NCBI GenBank assembly: GCA_002430075.1
Contig: DJBN01000099.1
Span: 1 to 5,511 of the forward strand
Origin: Actinobacteria bacterium UBA5975
Lineage (GTDB): Bacteria > Actinomycetota > Actinomycetes > Nanopelagicales > Nanopelagicaceae
Length of the DNA: 5,511 nt
Direction: 5' to 3'
Shown: positions 1 to 5,511 of the stretch, piece by piece
Layout: each line of letters opens with the position of its first letter
How positions within the stretch are numbered: position 1 is the first letter of the stretch
The notes under the pieces: generated by a model
The model's database searches: none
Seen by the model: the letters and a program-made list of their open reading frames with translations, nothing else
Told to the model about the DNA's origin: nothing
Program-made: the position numbers and the translations under genes

Positions 1-301
1 GATTGCCACGCTTGTGGTTCCTGGAATCACAGTCAGCGGAGGAGTCGGAACCTACCTATGGGTCGCACTTCTTTTTGGACTCATTAATAGCATCTTCGGT
101 TCGATTATTAAGGTGTTGACCTTTCCAGTTTCAATTGTGACATTCGGCCTCTTCCTCTTTGTGGTCAATGCAGCAATGTTGTCGCTGACTGCGCGCTGGA
201 GTGAAAAACTTGAAGTCAACGGATTTTGGTCAGCGCTCCTTGCCTCGCTGATCATCAGCGTGATCACAACGCTCTTTAAGTCAACAAAAAAGTGGGCATA
301 A
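1..301 (+). CDS. Phage-holin-4-like / YvlD-type small membrane protein, 5' partial
   Basis: The reading frame is already open at base 2 (codons from ATT GCC ACG CTT), so the gene begins left of the window. The GTG at base 14 is in frame but lies inside the conserved segment ATLVVPGITVSGG and is unlikely to be the true start. Family members normally carry a further 10-20 residues forming the first membrane helix. The visible part holds about three hydrophobic helices and family-like motifs: VPGITV, then GLINSIFG, the segment LTFPVSIVTFGLFLFVVNA, and a final NGFWSALLASLIISV helix. It ends in a basic tail (KSTKKWA). Homologues are called 'phage holin family protein' by similarity, but this is a chromosomal family of unknown role and nothing phage-like surrounds it. 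It overlaps the next gene by 10 bases, so the two are probably co-transcribed. Family assignment is fairly secure; function is unknown. Confidence 0.8.
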   Translation, partial: IATLVVPGITVSGGVGTYLWVALLFGLINSIFGSIIKVLTFPVSIVTFGLFLFVVNAAMLSLTARWSEKLEVNGFWSALLASLIISVITTLFKSTKKWA

Positions 302-636
302 AACTGTTTGAGTTAATTCTTGTCTCCCTCGGCGGAATCGCAGGGTCCCTACTACGTTGGCAATTAATAGAAGCACTCCCAAGCGTGCCTCTTGGGGTTT
401 TTATCGTAAATCAGCTTGGTGTTTTAATCGCTGGAACTGTGGCATTTCGACTAAAGCCAACTCATAGCCAGAGACTCTTTTGGATACCTGGATTTGCAGG
501 TGGATTTACGACCCTGTCATCTCTTGCCTTTATTCTTCATGGATCAGATCTAATCAGTGGCGCTATTTATGCCTTCGCATCGCTCTTTACTAGCCTTGTG
601 ATTCTGGTGGCGCTCAAAGGAAAGTCCAAGGCATGA
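292..636 (+). CDS. crcB: Fluoride channel subunit CrcB/FluC, first of a tandem pair (degenerate Phe box)
   Basis: This is a 114-residue, four-helix membrane protein of the CrcB/Fluc family, which lets toxic F- leave the cytoplasm. Family signatures are present: GGIAGSLLRW with the conserved Arg (R22), VNQLG with the pore Asn (N40), and GFAGGFTTLSS (residues 67-77) on the broken third helix. The canonical sequence there is TTFSTF; here both phenylalanines are leucine (L75, L78). Approximate helices are 5-28, 33-52, 62-82 and 88-108. Basic residues cluster at the N-terminus (K4), in the loop between helices 2 and 3 (R53, K55, R61) and at the C-terminus (K109, K111, K113), predicting N-in/C-in. 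The start is GTG at 292, overlapping the upstream gene by 10 bases. I see no Shine-Dalgarno sequence, which suggests translational coupling. It is likely the structural half of a heterodimer with the next gene. The heterodimer is inferred; family membership is clear. Confidence 0.9.
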   Translation: MGIKLFELILVSLGGIAGSLLRWQLIEALPSVPLGVFIVNQLGVLIAGTVAFRLKPTHSQRLFWIPGFAGGFTTLSSLAFILHGSDLISGAIYAFASLFTSLVILVALKGKSKA

Positions 637-947
637 GACTCATTGCTTTTATCGTCGGTGCAGGACTTGGCGCACCCCTACGTTTTCTGATTGATAAATA
701 TTTTCGAACCAAGACAATCTTTCCTATTGGAATTCTGATTGTGAATGTTCTTGGCTCATTTATACTGGGCTACACACAATTGAATTACTTTGTCATGGGA
801 TTTGCGGGGGCATTTACAACATGGTCCGCATTTATGCTTGATTTACAACACCAGCTACCCTTTCGAAGGCGCACAATAATAAATATTCTGCTTACCTTTG
901 CGCTTTCCATTGCGGCACTAGCCGCAGGGTTGTCTCTAGCGTCCTAG
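633..947 (+). CDS. crcB: Fluoride channel subunit CrcB/FluC, second of a tandem pair
   Basis: This is a 104-residue, four-helix CrcB/Fluc protein. Conserved elements are GAGLGAPLRF with the Arg (R17), IVNVLGSFILG with the pore Asn (N38), and GFAGAFTTWSAF (residues 56-67). At the Phe-box positions it has W64 and F67, so both stay aromatic, unlike its neighbour. Approximate helices are 2-20, 31-47, 50-70 and 82-103. Charge bias is the reverse of the first subunit: positives sit in the loop between helices 1 and 2 (K22, R25, K27) and between helices 3 and 4 (three Arg, about residues 78-80), while the 2-3 loop and the C-terminus have none. This predicts N-out/C-out. ATG at 633 overlaps the TGA of the previous gene (ATGA); a weak purine stretch (AAAGGAAAG, 616-624) may serve as ribosome site. 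The 3' end overlaps the convergent aminopeptidase gene by 12 bases. Confidence 0.9.
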   Translation: MRLIAFIVGAGLGAPLRFLIDKYFRTKTIFPIGILIVNVLGSFILGYTQLNYFVMGFAGAFTTWSAFMLDLQHQLPFRRRTIINILLTFALSIAALAAGLSLAS

Positions 948-2390
948 GACGTTCTTCATCCACTTTTCAATTTCATCAGGATGACGTGGAATATTTTCAG
1001 AGATATTGCGGCATCCATTGGCAGTAACAACGACGTCGTCCTCAATTCGAATGCCGATTCCACGGTATTCAGGGGCGAAGAGTTCGTCATCAGGCTGGAT
1101 ATAGAGCCCTGGTTCAACTGTCAGAACCATTCCTTCGCGTAATGGCGCATCCAGATACTCCTCTTTACGAGCTTGCGCACAATCATGTACATCAAGACCG
1201 AGGTGATGGCTGACTCCGTGCAAAGTCCAGCGACGATGAAGTCCTATTTCTGGTTTCATCGATTCTTCAGCAGAGACGGTAAGCACGCCCATATCTACAA
1301 GGCCCTGAGCTAAAACTGCTTGGCATGCCTTATTAATTTCAGAAAATAGAACTCCTGGCTTAATAGCTGCAAAGCCAGCTAGTTGTGATTCATAGACCAA
1401 CATATAAAGCGCGCGCTGAGCTGGAGAGAATTTTCCATCAATGGGCAGTGTGCGGGTGATATCTGCTGTGTAGAAGGATTCCATTTCAACACCGGCATCG
1501 ATAAGTACTAATTCACCTCGCTTTACATCTCCATCGTTGCGGATCCAGTGCAGCACGCACGCATGCGAACCTGCGCCGACAATTGTGTTGTATCCCAAAT
1601 CATTTCCAAGAATTCGTGCGCGGCCATAGAAGGCCGCATCGAGCACCCTTTCGCCTCGGGGAGTTTGTACAGCAGCTGGAAGCGCATGGATAACATCGTT
1701 AAAGCCAAGGGCTGTTGCATCAACTGCGCGTTGCATCTCTTGAAGTTCATATTCATCTTTACAAAGACGTTGCTCTGAAACGAAGGCTACAAATTCATCT
1801 TCACGATTATGAGCCTTGATTTGTGGATCGATAGTTGGATCAACTGCACGAAGAGTTAACGTCTCTCTTCCATCTTTAAGTAGATTTTGAAGTTCAGCAA
1901 GATGACGGGTATCTATTTGATAGCGCGCCTTGGCTTCATCTAGCGTGAAACGTCGGCCGACCCATAGTTCGCCATACTTTGCATCGCGGTAAAAGGCGTC
2001 GGTGTCGCGAGTAGAACGTGGATTCATATAGAGATAAGTAATATGTGAATCACCTGATGGTTCAAGAACTAAGACAGCATCGGCTGTCGAATCTGCGCCC
2101 TGCACTCCGCCGTAATAAACATATGCGCTATGAGGGCGGTAATTGTAATCAGTGTCATTGGCGCGAACTTTGTATCCGCCCGCCGGAAGCACAAGACGAA
2201 TTCCCTTAAATGCTTCCGAGAGAACTTGTCTGCGAGAAAAGGCATAGGTAACTACTTCTAGGGGTTCTAGGTCACTCAGTTCTGAAGGTGCCCAGCCTGA
2301 TTTCATAAAATCTGAAAAGAGCTCTGAAGGGGCTTGGTCATGAATACGTTTTGACTTGTCAGTTGTGACATCCGCACCCTCATTATTCAT
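936..2390 (-). CDS. pepP: Xaa-Pro aminopeptidase (aminopeptidase P, M24B metallopeptidase)
   Basis: This 484-residue cytoplasmic enzyme removes the N-terminal residue from peptides whose second residue is proline, using two divalent metal ions. Residues about 40-175 form the aminopeptidase P N-terminal domain (SRRQVLSEAFKGIRLVLPAG, then NYRPHSAYVYYGG). Residues about 210-470 form the pita-bread M24 catalytic domain. All five expected metal ligands are visible: D298 (LIDAG), D310 (TADITRT), H395 (HGVSHHLGLDVHD), E426 (LTVEPGLY) and E450 (GIRIED). The supporting histidines H281, H391 and H402 are also present. Length is somewhat greater than E. coli PepP, mainly from an N-terminal extension of about 20-30 residues. 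The first recognisable conservation is near FSDFMKSGWA, so M29 is a less likely alternative start. No Shine-Dalgarno sequence precedes ATG 2390. It is divergent from putA and convergent with crcB. Family and activity are well supported; the exact start is less so. Confidence 0.95.
   Translation of the reverse strand: MNNEGADVTTDKSKRIHDQAPSELFSDFMKSGWAPSELSDLEPLEVVTYAFSRRQVLSEAFKGIRLVLPAGGYKVRANDTDYNYRPHSAYVYYGGVQGADSTADAVLVLEPSGDSHITYLYMNPRSTRDTDAFYRDAKYGELWVGRRFTLDEAKARYQIDTRHLAELQNLLKDGRETLTLRAVDPTIDPQIKAHNREDEFVAFVSEQRLCKDEYELQEMQRAVDATALGFNDVIHALPAAVQTPRGERVLDAAFYGRARILGNDLGYNTIVGAGSHACVLHWIRNDGDVKRGELVLIDAGVEMESFYTADITRTLPIDGKFSPAQRALYMLVYESQLAGFAAIKPGVLFSEINKACQAVLAQGLVDMGVLTVSAEESMKPEIGLHRRWTLHGVSHHLGLDVHDCAQARKEEYLDAPLREGMVLTVEPGLYIQPDDELFAPEYRGIGIRIEDDVVVTANGCRNISENIPRHPDEIEKWMKNVLGR
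938..953. terminator. Palindrome at the convergent gene ends, possible weak bidirectional terminator
   Basis: Bases 940-951 read CGTCCTAGGACG, a perfect 12-base palindrome. As RNA on the + strand it can fold as AGCGTC / CTAG loop / GACGTT, with one G-U pair, and is followed by a moderately T-containing stretch (CTTCATCCACTTTTC). It contains the TAG stop of the second crcB gene (945-947) and lies next to the pepP stop (936-938 on the minus strand). On the minus strand no T-run follows. The short stem and poor T-tract make terminator function uncertain, but no other candidate exists between the two convergent genes. Confidence 0.3.
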
Positions 2391-2396
2391 ATTGGA

Positions 2397-2402
2397 ATCT
2401 TA
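2397..2402 (-). promoter_or_regulatory. Candidate -10 box for a leaderless pepP transcript
   Basis: On the minus strand the bases just before the pepP start read TAAGAT TCCAAT ATG. TAAGAT fits the actinobacterial -10 form TANNNT, and six bases separate it from the start codon, so transcription would begin at or next to the A of ATG. Lack of any Shine-Dalgarno sequence agrees with this. The matching -35 (TACAAA, 2420-2425 on the minus strand, 17 bases away) is weak. This is a prediction from spacing and sequence alone. Confidence 0.35.
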
Positions 2403-2432
2403 CGACCTTAAGAGCGAAATTTGTAGGGTGGA

Positions 2433-2451
2433 GAGCGCTCCCAAGCCTTGG
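2433..2451. repeat. Two abutting inverted repeats, possible operator
   Basis: GAGCGCTC (2433-2440) is an eight-base perfect palindrome. It is directly followed by CCAAGCCTTGG (2441-2451), an inverted repeat with five-base arms around one central base. They sit roughly in the middle of the divergent region, 43 bases from the pepP start and 49 from the putA start. That is a position where one bound regulator could affect both promoters. Short palindromes do arise by chance, so an operator role is inference. Confidence 0.35.
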
Positions 2452-2483
2452 TAGTCTTGCGGATAGAGTTTTTCAAGGAAGAA

Positions 2484-2490
2484 AACGGAG
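2484..2490 (+). promoter_or_regulatory. Ribosome binding site of putA
   Basis: AACGGAG (core GGAG at 2487-2490) lies 10 bases before ATG 2501. The spacing is slightly long but usable. It supports the chosen putA start, since the next in-frame ATG is 25 codons downstream. Confidence 0.5.
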
Positions 2491-2500
2491 CTAAACCTTC

Positions 2501-5500
2501 ATGTCCTCGATTTTTGAGACAGATGCACAGCTAGATCAACTTACGCTGAGAGCAATCTTGCGGACTAAAGAGTTGATGGCCCAATCGGACAAATTACGGG
2601 ATCGCCGTGAAAAGGCTAATCGCAAACGGGTAGCTCGCCTCTTTAAAGATCCAAAGGCAATTGAAGCCACAATCACACTGACCGATGAAGTGATGCGTAT
2701 TAGTTCAATCAAATCTTCTTCTCGAATTTTTCGTCGCGCCGCTAAGAAAGCTAGCATCGTGGGTTTTGGTCCGATCAACGGTATTGGCCTGCATACAATC
2801 GGAATTCTTTCTTACATACTTCCTGCACCGGTCGTTGCAGCTGTGCACCAACGCGTGCGTGCTCTATCGAAAGATCTCATTCTCGCCGCTGAATCGGAGA
2901 AATTATCTAAGCACCTTATCAAGAGAACTGAGAAAGGCATCTCACTTAACATCAATGTATTAGGTGAAGCAGTCTTAGGTGATCACGAGGCGGAACTTCG
3001 CTTCCAATCCATTCTAGAAATGATGCGCCGCCCAGAAGTAAATTACATCTCAGTCAAACTCTCTTCGATTGTTGCACAACTAATCATTATCGACATCGAA
3101 GGATCGATAGATCGAGTCTCTGAAAAGATGCGCGTCCTTTATCGCGAGGCAATCAAAAATGGGGTCTTTGTAAATCTCGATATGGAGGAGTACCGCGATC
3201 TTCCAATGACTGTCGTAGCCTTTATGCGCGTTCTTGACGAAGATGAATTTGCTGCCATGAAGGCCGGAATAGTGCTGCAGGCCTATCTTCCGGAGTCCCA
3301 TCACTTCTTTGGCGAACTCGTTATCTGGGCTAAGAATCGATATGAGAAGAGTGGCGGCACAATCAAGGTACGCCTTGTGAAAGGCGCAAACCTTGCGATG
3401 GAACGGGCCGAAGCAGAGCTACATGGATGGAGCCCTGCGCCATACGGATCCAAATCTGATGTTGATGCCTCTTTCGCGCGCCTTGTTGATGCGGCGTTGC
3501 GTCCTGAACATTCAAAGGCAGTCCGTATCGGAATTGCCTCTCACAATCTCTTTCATATGACGTGGGCGCTAGAAGTTGCAAAAGCCCGCGGAGTTGTTGA
3601 ACAAATAGATATTGAGATGCTTGAAGGTATGGCCAACGCTGAAGCCTTGGCAGTTACTCGTGCAGGCCAACCAGTCCTTCTCTATGCACCAGTCACACGC
3701 AAAGATGACTTTGCAGCAGCGGTTGCCTATTTAGTTCGCCGCCTTGATGAAAATACTTCAGATGAAAATTACCTGAAGGCAGCATTTGAGATTTCAGAAA
3801 ACCCAGAAAAATTTGCCGAACAAGAAGAACGCTTTCTTAATTCAATCTCTGAACGCCACACAATCACAACTGAATCTTTCCGTCATATTAAGCACTCACT
3901 TACTTCCGGTTTTGCATTTGAAAATGAACGTAATGTGGACCCGACAGAGCCAATCTTTATTGCCGCTGTAACCACAGCCATAGAGAAAGTACGTGCCATT
4001 AAGGATCAAGAGATCCCATTAGTTATAGCTGGCAAAGAGATATTCACTAAAGAACAAGAAGAAGGCACAGACCCTTCAGATAATGGCAAAGTTTGGTATC
4101 ACTATTCAGTAGGTTCGATTGCAGATGTTGACAGCGCAATCGCCACTGCGAAGATCGCACAGAACCATTGGAGCGCACTGGCAATTGAAGAACGCACGAC
4201 AATTCTCTTTAAAGCCGCTGCAGCCATGCAAGAGGCAACACCAGAGACGATTGCAGTGATGTCACGAGATGCGGGTAAAACTGTGGCCGAAGCAGATCCT
4301 GAAGTAGCTGAAGCAATCGACTTTGCACGCTTCTATGCAACCACTGCCCAAAACTTTGGCGAATCAACTCCACTTGGAACAATCCTGGTTGTTCCACCAT
4401 GGAATTTTCCCTATGCAATTCCTATGGGTGGAGTCTGCGCAGCCCTTGCTGCTGGCAACTCAGTCATACTTAAACCAGCTCCCGAAACTGTTGCGACTGC
4501 ATGGGAAATTGTTAGCCATCTGTGGGCCGGTGGAGTCCCTAAAGATGTCTTGCAATTCCTGCCTATGCGCGATGACGAGAGCGGAAAGTATCTTGTAACC
4601 AACACAGGAATAGATGGGCTGATCCTTACCGGCTCCTTTGATACAGCCTCACTTTTCACTTCGTGGCGCCCAGAAATTAACTTGATGGCGGAGACAAGCG
4701 GCAAGAATGCGGTGTTAATCACTGCTTGTGCTGATATCGACGCTGCGGTAAAAGATCTTGTGCAGTCGGCATTTGGCCACGCGGGGCAGAAATGTTCTGC
4801 GGCTTCGATCGCCATCGTCGATACCAATATTTACAACGATCCAGCCTTTATTCGTCAACTAAAAGATGCTGTCGAGTCACTCAAAGTTGGAGCTGGTTGG
4901 GATTTTGCAACAACAGTCGGCCCAATTATTCGTCCTGCAGAAGTTGCTCTTTCTCGCGCCCTCACAACACTGGATGCTGGAGAAAGTTGGCTTGTTGAAC
5001 CTCAACAATTAGATGATGCAGGCTTGCGATGGCGCCCAGGTGTAAAACTTGGAGTAAAAGCAAAATCCTGGTCACACCAGAACGAATGGTTTGGCCCAGT
5101 ATTGGCAATCATTGAAGCTCCAGATTTCAATACAGGCATCAACTGGCAGAACGAAACAGATTTCGGTCTTACAGCTGGCATTCAATCTCTTGATGAGCAA
5201 GAGTGTGAAGAGTGGATCAACCGCATTGAGGCAGGAAATATCTATGTAAATCGAGGCATTACGGGTGCAATCGTCAATCGCCAGCCATTCGGTGGCTGGA
5301 AGCGATCTGCAGTCGGCCCCAATGCAAAAGCGGGCGGCCTTAACTATGTAAATACTCTCCGCAATTGGCCACGCGTTACCAATCTTGAAGCAGCAGAATT
5401 CGGTGTTAACTCTTGGTGGGCAAAGATTGGGTCACAAGCAATTGACCGCTCAGGCCTAATTGTTGAAAAGAATTTTCAACGTTATCGCCACTACTTAGCT

Positions 5501-5511
5501 CCAATACTTGT
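2501..5511 (+). CDS. putA: Bifunctional proline dehydrogenase / L-glutamate-gamma-semialdehyde dehydrogenase (PutA), 3' partial
   Basis: PutA oxidises proline to P5C (FAD), then glutamate semialdehyde to glutamate (NAD+). The frame is open for 1003 codons and runs off the window; actinobacterial homologues are near 1150 residues, so perhaps 150 are missing. Residues 1-105 are helical and basic, with no ribbon-helix-helix DNA-binding domain. The PRODH barrel spans about 130-425: SVKLSS (K186), DMEE (D227), VLQAYLP (Q260), RLVKGA (R291, K294), EMLEGMA (372-378), Y395 in LLYAPV, and YLVRRLDEN (R413, R414, E417). These match E. coli K329, D370, Q404, R431, K434, Y540, R555, R556 and E559 by motif. 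The aldehyde dehydrogenase domain spans about 470-955: PPWNFP (oxyanion N635), ILKPAPE (K658), LTGS (711-712), AETSGKNA (base E731), GQKCSA (nucleophile C765), EWFGPV (E862) and PFGGWKRS (929-936). Residues after 955 begin the C-terminal extension. No frameshift or missing catalytic residue is seen. Confidence 0.96.
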   Translation, partial: MSSIFETDAQLDQLTLRAILRTKELMAQSDKLRDRREKANRKRVARLFKDPKAIEATITLTDEVMRISSIKSSSRIFRRAAKKASIVGFGPINGIGLHTIGILSYILPAPVVAAVHQRVRALSKDLILAAESEKLSKHLIKRTEKGISLNINVLGEAVLGDHEAELRFQSILEMMRRPEVNYISVKLSSIVAQLIIIDIEGSIDRVSEKMRVLYREAIKNGVFVNLDMEEYRDLPMTVVAFMRVLDEDEFAAMKAGIVLQAYLPESHHFFGELVIWAKNRYEKSGGTIKVRLVKGANLAMERAEAELHGWSPAPYGSKSDVDASFARLVDAALRPEHSKAVRIGIASHNLFHMTWALEVAKARGVVEQIDIEMLEGMANAEALAVTRAGQPVLLYAPVTRKDDFAAAVAYLVRRLDENTSDENYLKAAFEISENPEKFAEQEERFLNSISERHTITTESFRHIKHSLTSGFAFENERNVDPTEPIFIAAVTTAIEKVRAIKDQEIPLVIAGKEIFTKEQEEGTDPSDNGKVWYHYSVGSIADVDSAIATAKIAQNHWSALAIEERTTILFKAAAAMQEATPETIAVMSRDAGKTVAEADPEVAEAIDFARFYATTAQNFGESTPLGTILVVPPWNFPYAIPMGGVCAALAAGNSVILKPAPETVATAWEIVSHLWAGGVPKDVLQFLPMRDDESGKYLVTNTGIDGLILTGSFDTASLFTSWRPEINLMAETSGKNAVLITACADIDAAVKDLVQSAFGHAGQKCSAASIAIVDTNIYNDPAFIRQLKDAVESLKVGAGWDFATTVGPIIRPAEVALSRALTTLDAGESWLVEPQQLDDAGLRWRPGVKLGVKAKSWSHQNEWFGPVLAIIEAPDFNTGINWQNETDFGLTAGIQSLDEQECEEWINRIEAGNIYVNRGITGAIVNRQPFGGWKRSAVGPNAKAGGLNYVNTLRNWPRVTNLEAAEFGVNSWWAKIGSQAIDRSGLIVEKNFQRYRHYLAPIL

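Larger units (their letters stand above)
2391..2500. promoter_or_regulatory. Divergent control region between pepP and putA
   Basis: This 110-base stretch is the only sizeable non-coding interval in the window and must carry the promoters for both divergent genes. It contains two neighbouring inverted repeats (2433-2440 and 2441-2451), a TAAGAT box near the pepP start, and a GGAG ribosome site for putA. A possible putA -10 element is TAGAGT at 2464-2469 (TANNNT type), but I find no convincing -35 at the right distance. No riboswitch-like fold or small ORF stands out. Confidence 0.6.

Noticed and set aside
14..16. GTG as the true start of the holin-like gene
   Set aside because: The open frame continues upstream to the window edge and the GTG falls inside the family's conserved ATLxVPGI segment, so the gene is better treated as truncated by the window.
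1..301. Prophage remnant suggested by the holin-like gene
   Set aside because: No other phage gene, integrase or attachment site is present, and this family is common as a chromosomal gene outside phages.
292..947. The two crcB genes as one frameshifted or recently duplicated gene
   Set aside because: Each encodes a full four-helix protein with its own conserved Arg, Asn and helix-3 motif, and they differ widely in sequence, so they are an old functional pair.
2536..2778. An 80-codon minus-strand frame near the putA start
   Set aside because: It is antisense to the putA N-terminus and is rich in Arg, Ser and Leu as expected from reading a real gene backwards; no domain is recognisable.
3611..3640. 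Loss of the substrate-binding Tyr (E. coli Y540) in PutA at E375 of EMLEGMA
   Set aside because: Counting back from the RR pair and matching YAPV shows that Y395 is the equivalent residue and is conserved; E375 aligns instead with the LHGM/LYGM position that varies between subfamilies.
4411..4827. A 138-codon open frame on the minus strand
   Set aside because: It lies wholly antisense to the aldehyde dehydrogenase domain of putA, over the PPWNFP-to-GQKCSA catalytic region. Its translation has no recognisable motif and it has no clear ribosome site.

Overview
The window is a compact piece of bacterial chromosome with no RNA genes, mobile elements or CRISPR arrays that I can see. Base composition is slightly AT-rich by eye. 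The large proline-catabolic protein and the aminopeptidase both read like actinobacterial family members (PRODH motifs EMLEGMA and YLVRRLDEN; an aminopeptidase N-terminus ending in FMKSGWA). Short overlapping genes and a possible leaderless start also fit. My best guess is a low-GC, streamlined actinobacterium such as the freshwater acI / Nanopelagicales group, but this is inference from motifs and compactness and not from any search.

Layout, left to right. Positions 1-947 (+) hold three tightly overlapping small membrane-protein genes. These are the 3' part of a phage-holin-4-like (YvlD-type) protein and two tandem CrcB/FluC fluoride-channel subunits, with a 10-base overlap and then an ATGA overlap. 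Positions 936-2390 (-) hold an Xaa-Pro aminopeptidase (PepP, M24B) whose 3' end overlaps the second fluoride gene tail-to-tail by 12 bases, inside a perfect palindrome. Positions 2391-2500 are the only real intergenic region, a divergent control region with two adjacent short inverted repeats. From 2501 (+) to the end of the window runs PutA, the bifunctional proline dehydrogenase / L-glutamate-gamma-semialdehyde dehydrogenase. Its reading frame stays open for 1003 codons and runs off the right edge.

How they work together. The two CrcB proteins look like dedicated halves of a heterodimeric fluoride exporter: their charge biases predict opposite membrane orientations and only one retains aromatic residues at the Phe-box positions. 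PepP removes the residue in front of proline in peptides, and PutA oxidises free proline to glutamate. The divergent pair therefore looks like a peptide-proline salvage module, plausibly co-regulated through the 110-base shared region. PutA lacks the N-terminal DNA-binding domain of the E. coli protein, so the regulator must be another protein, not present here.
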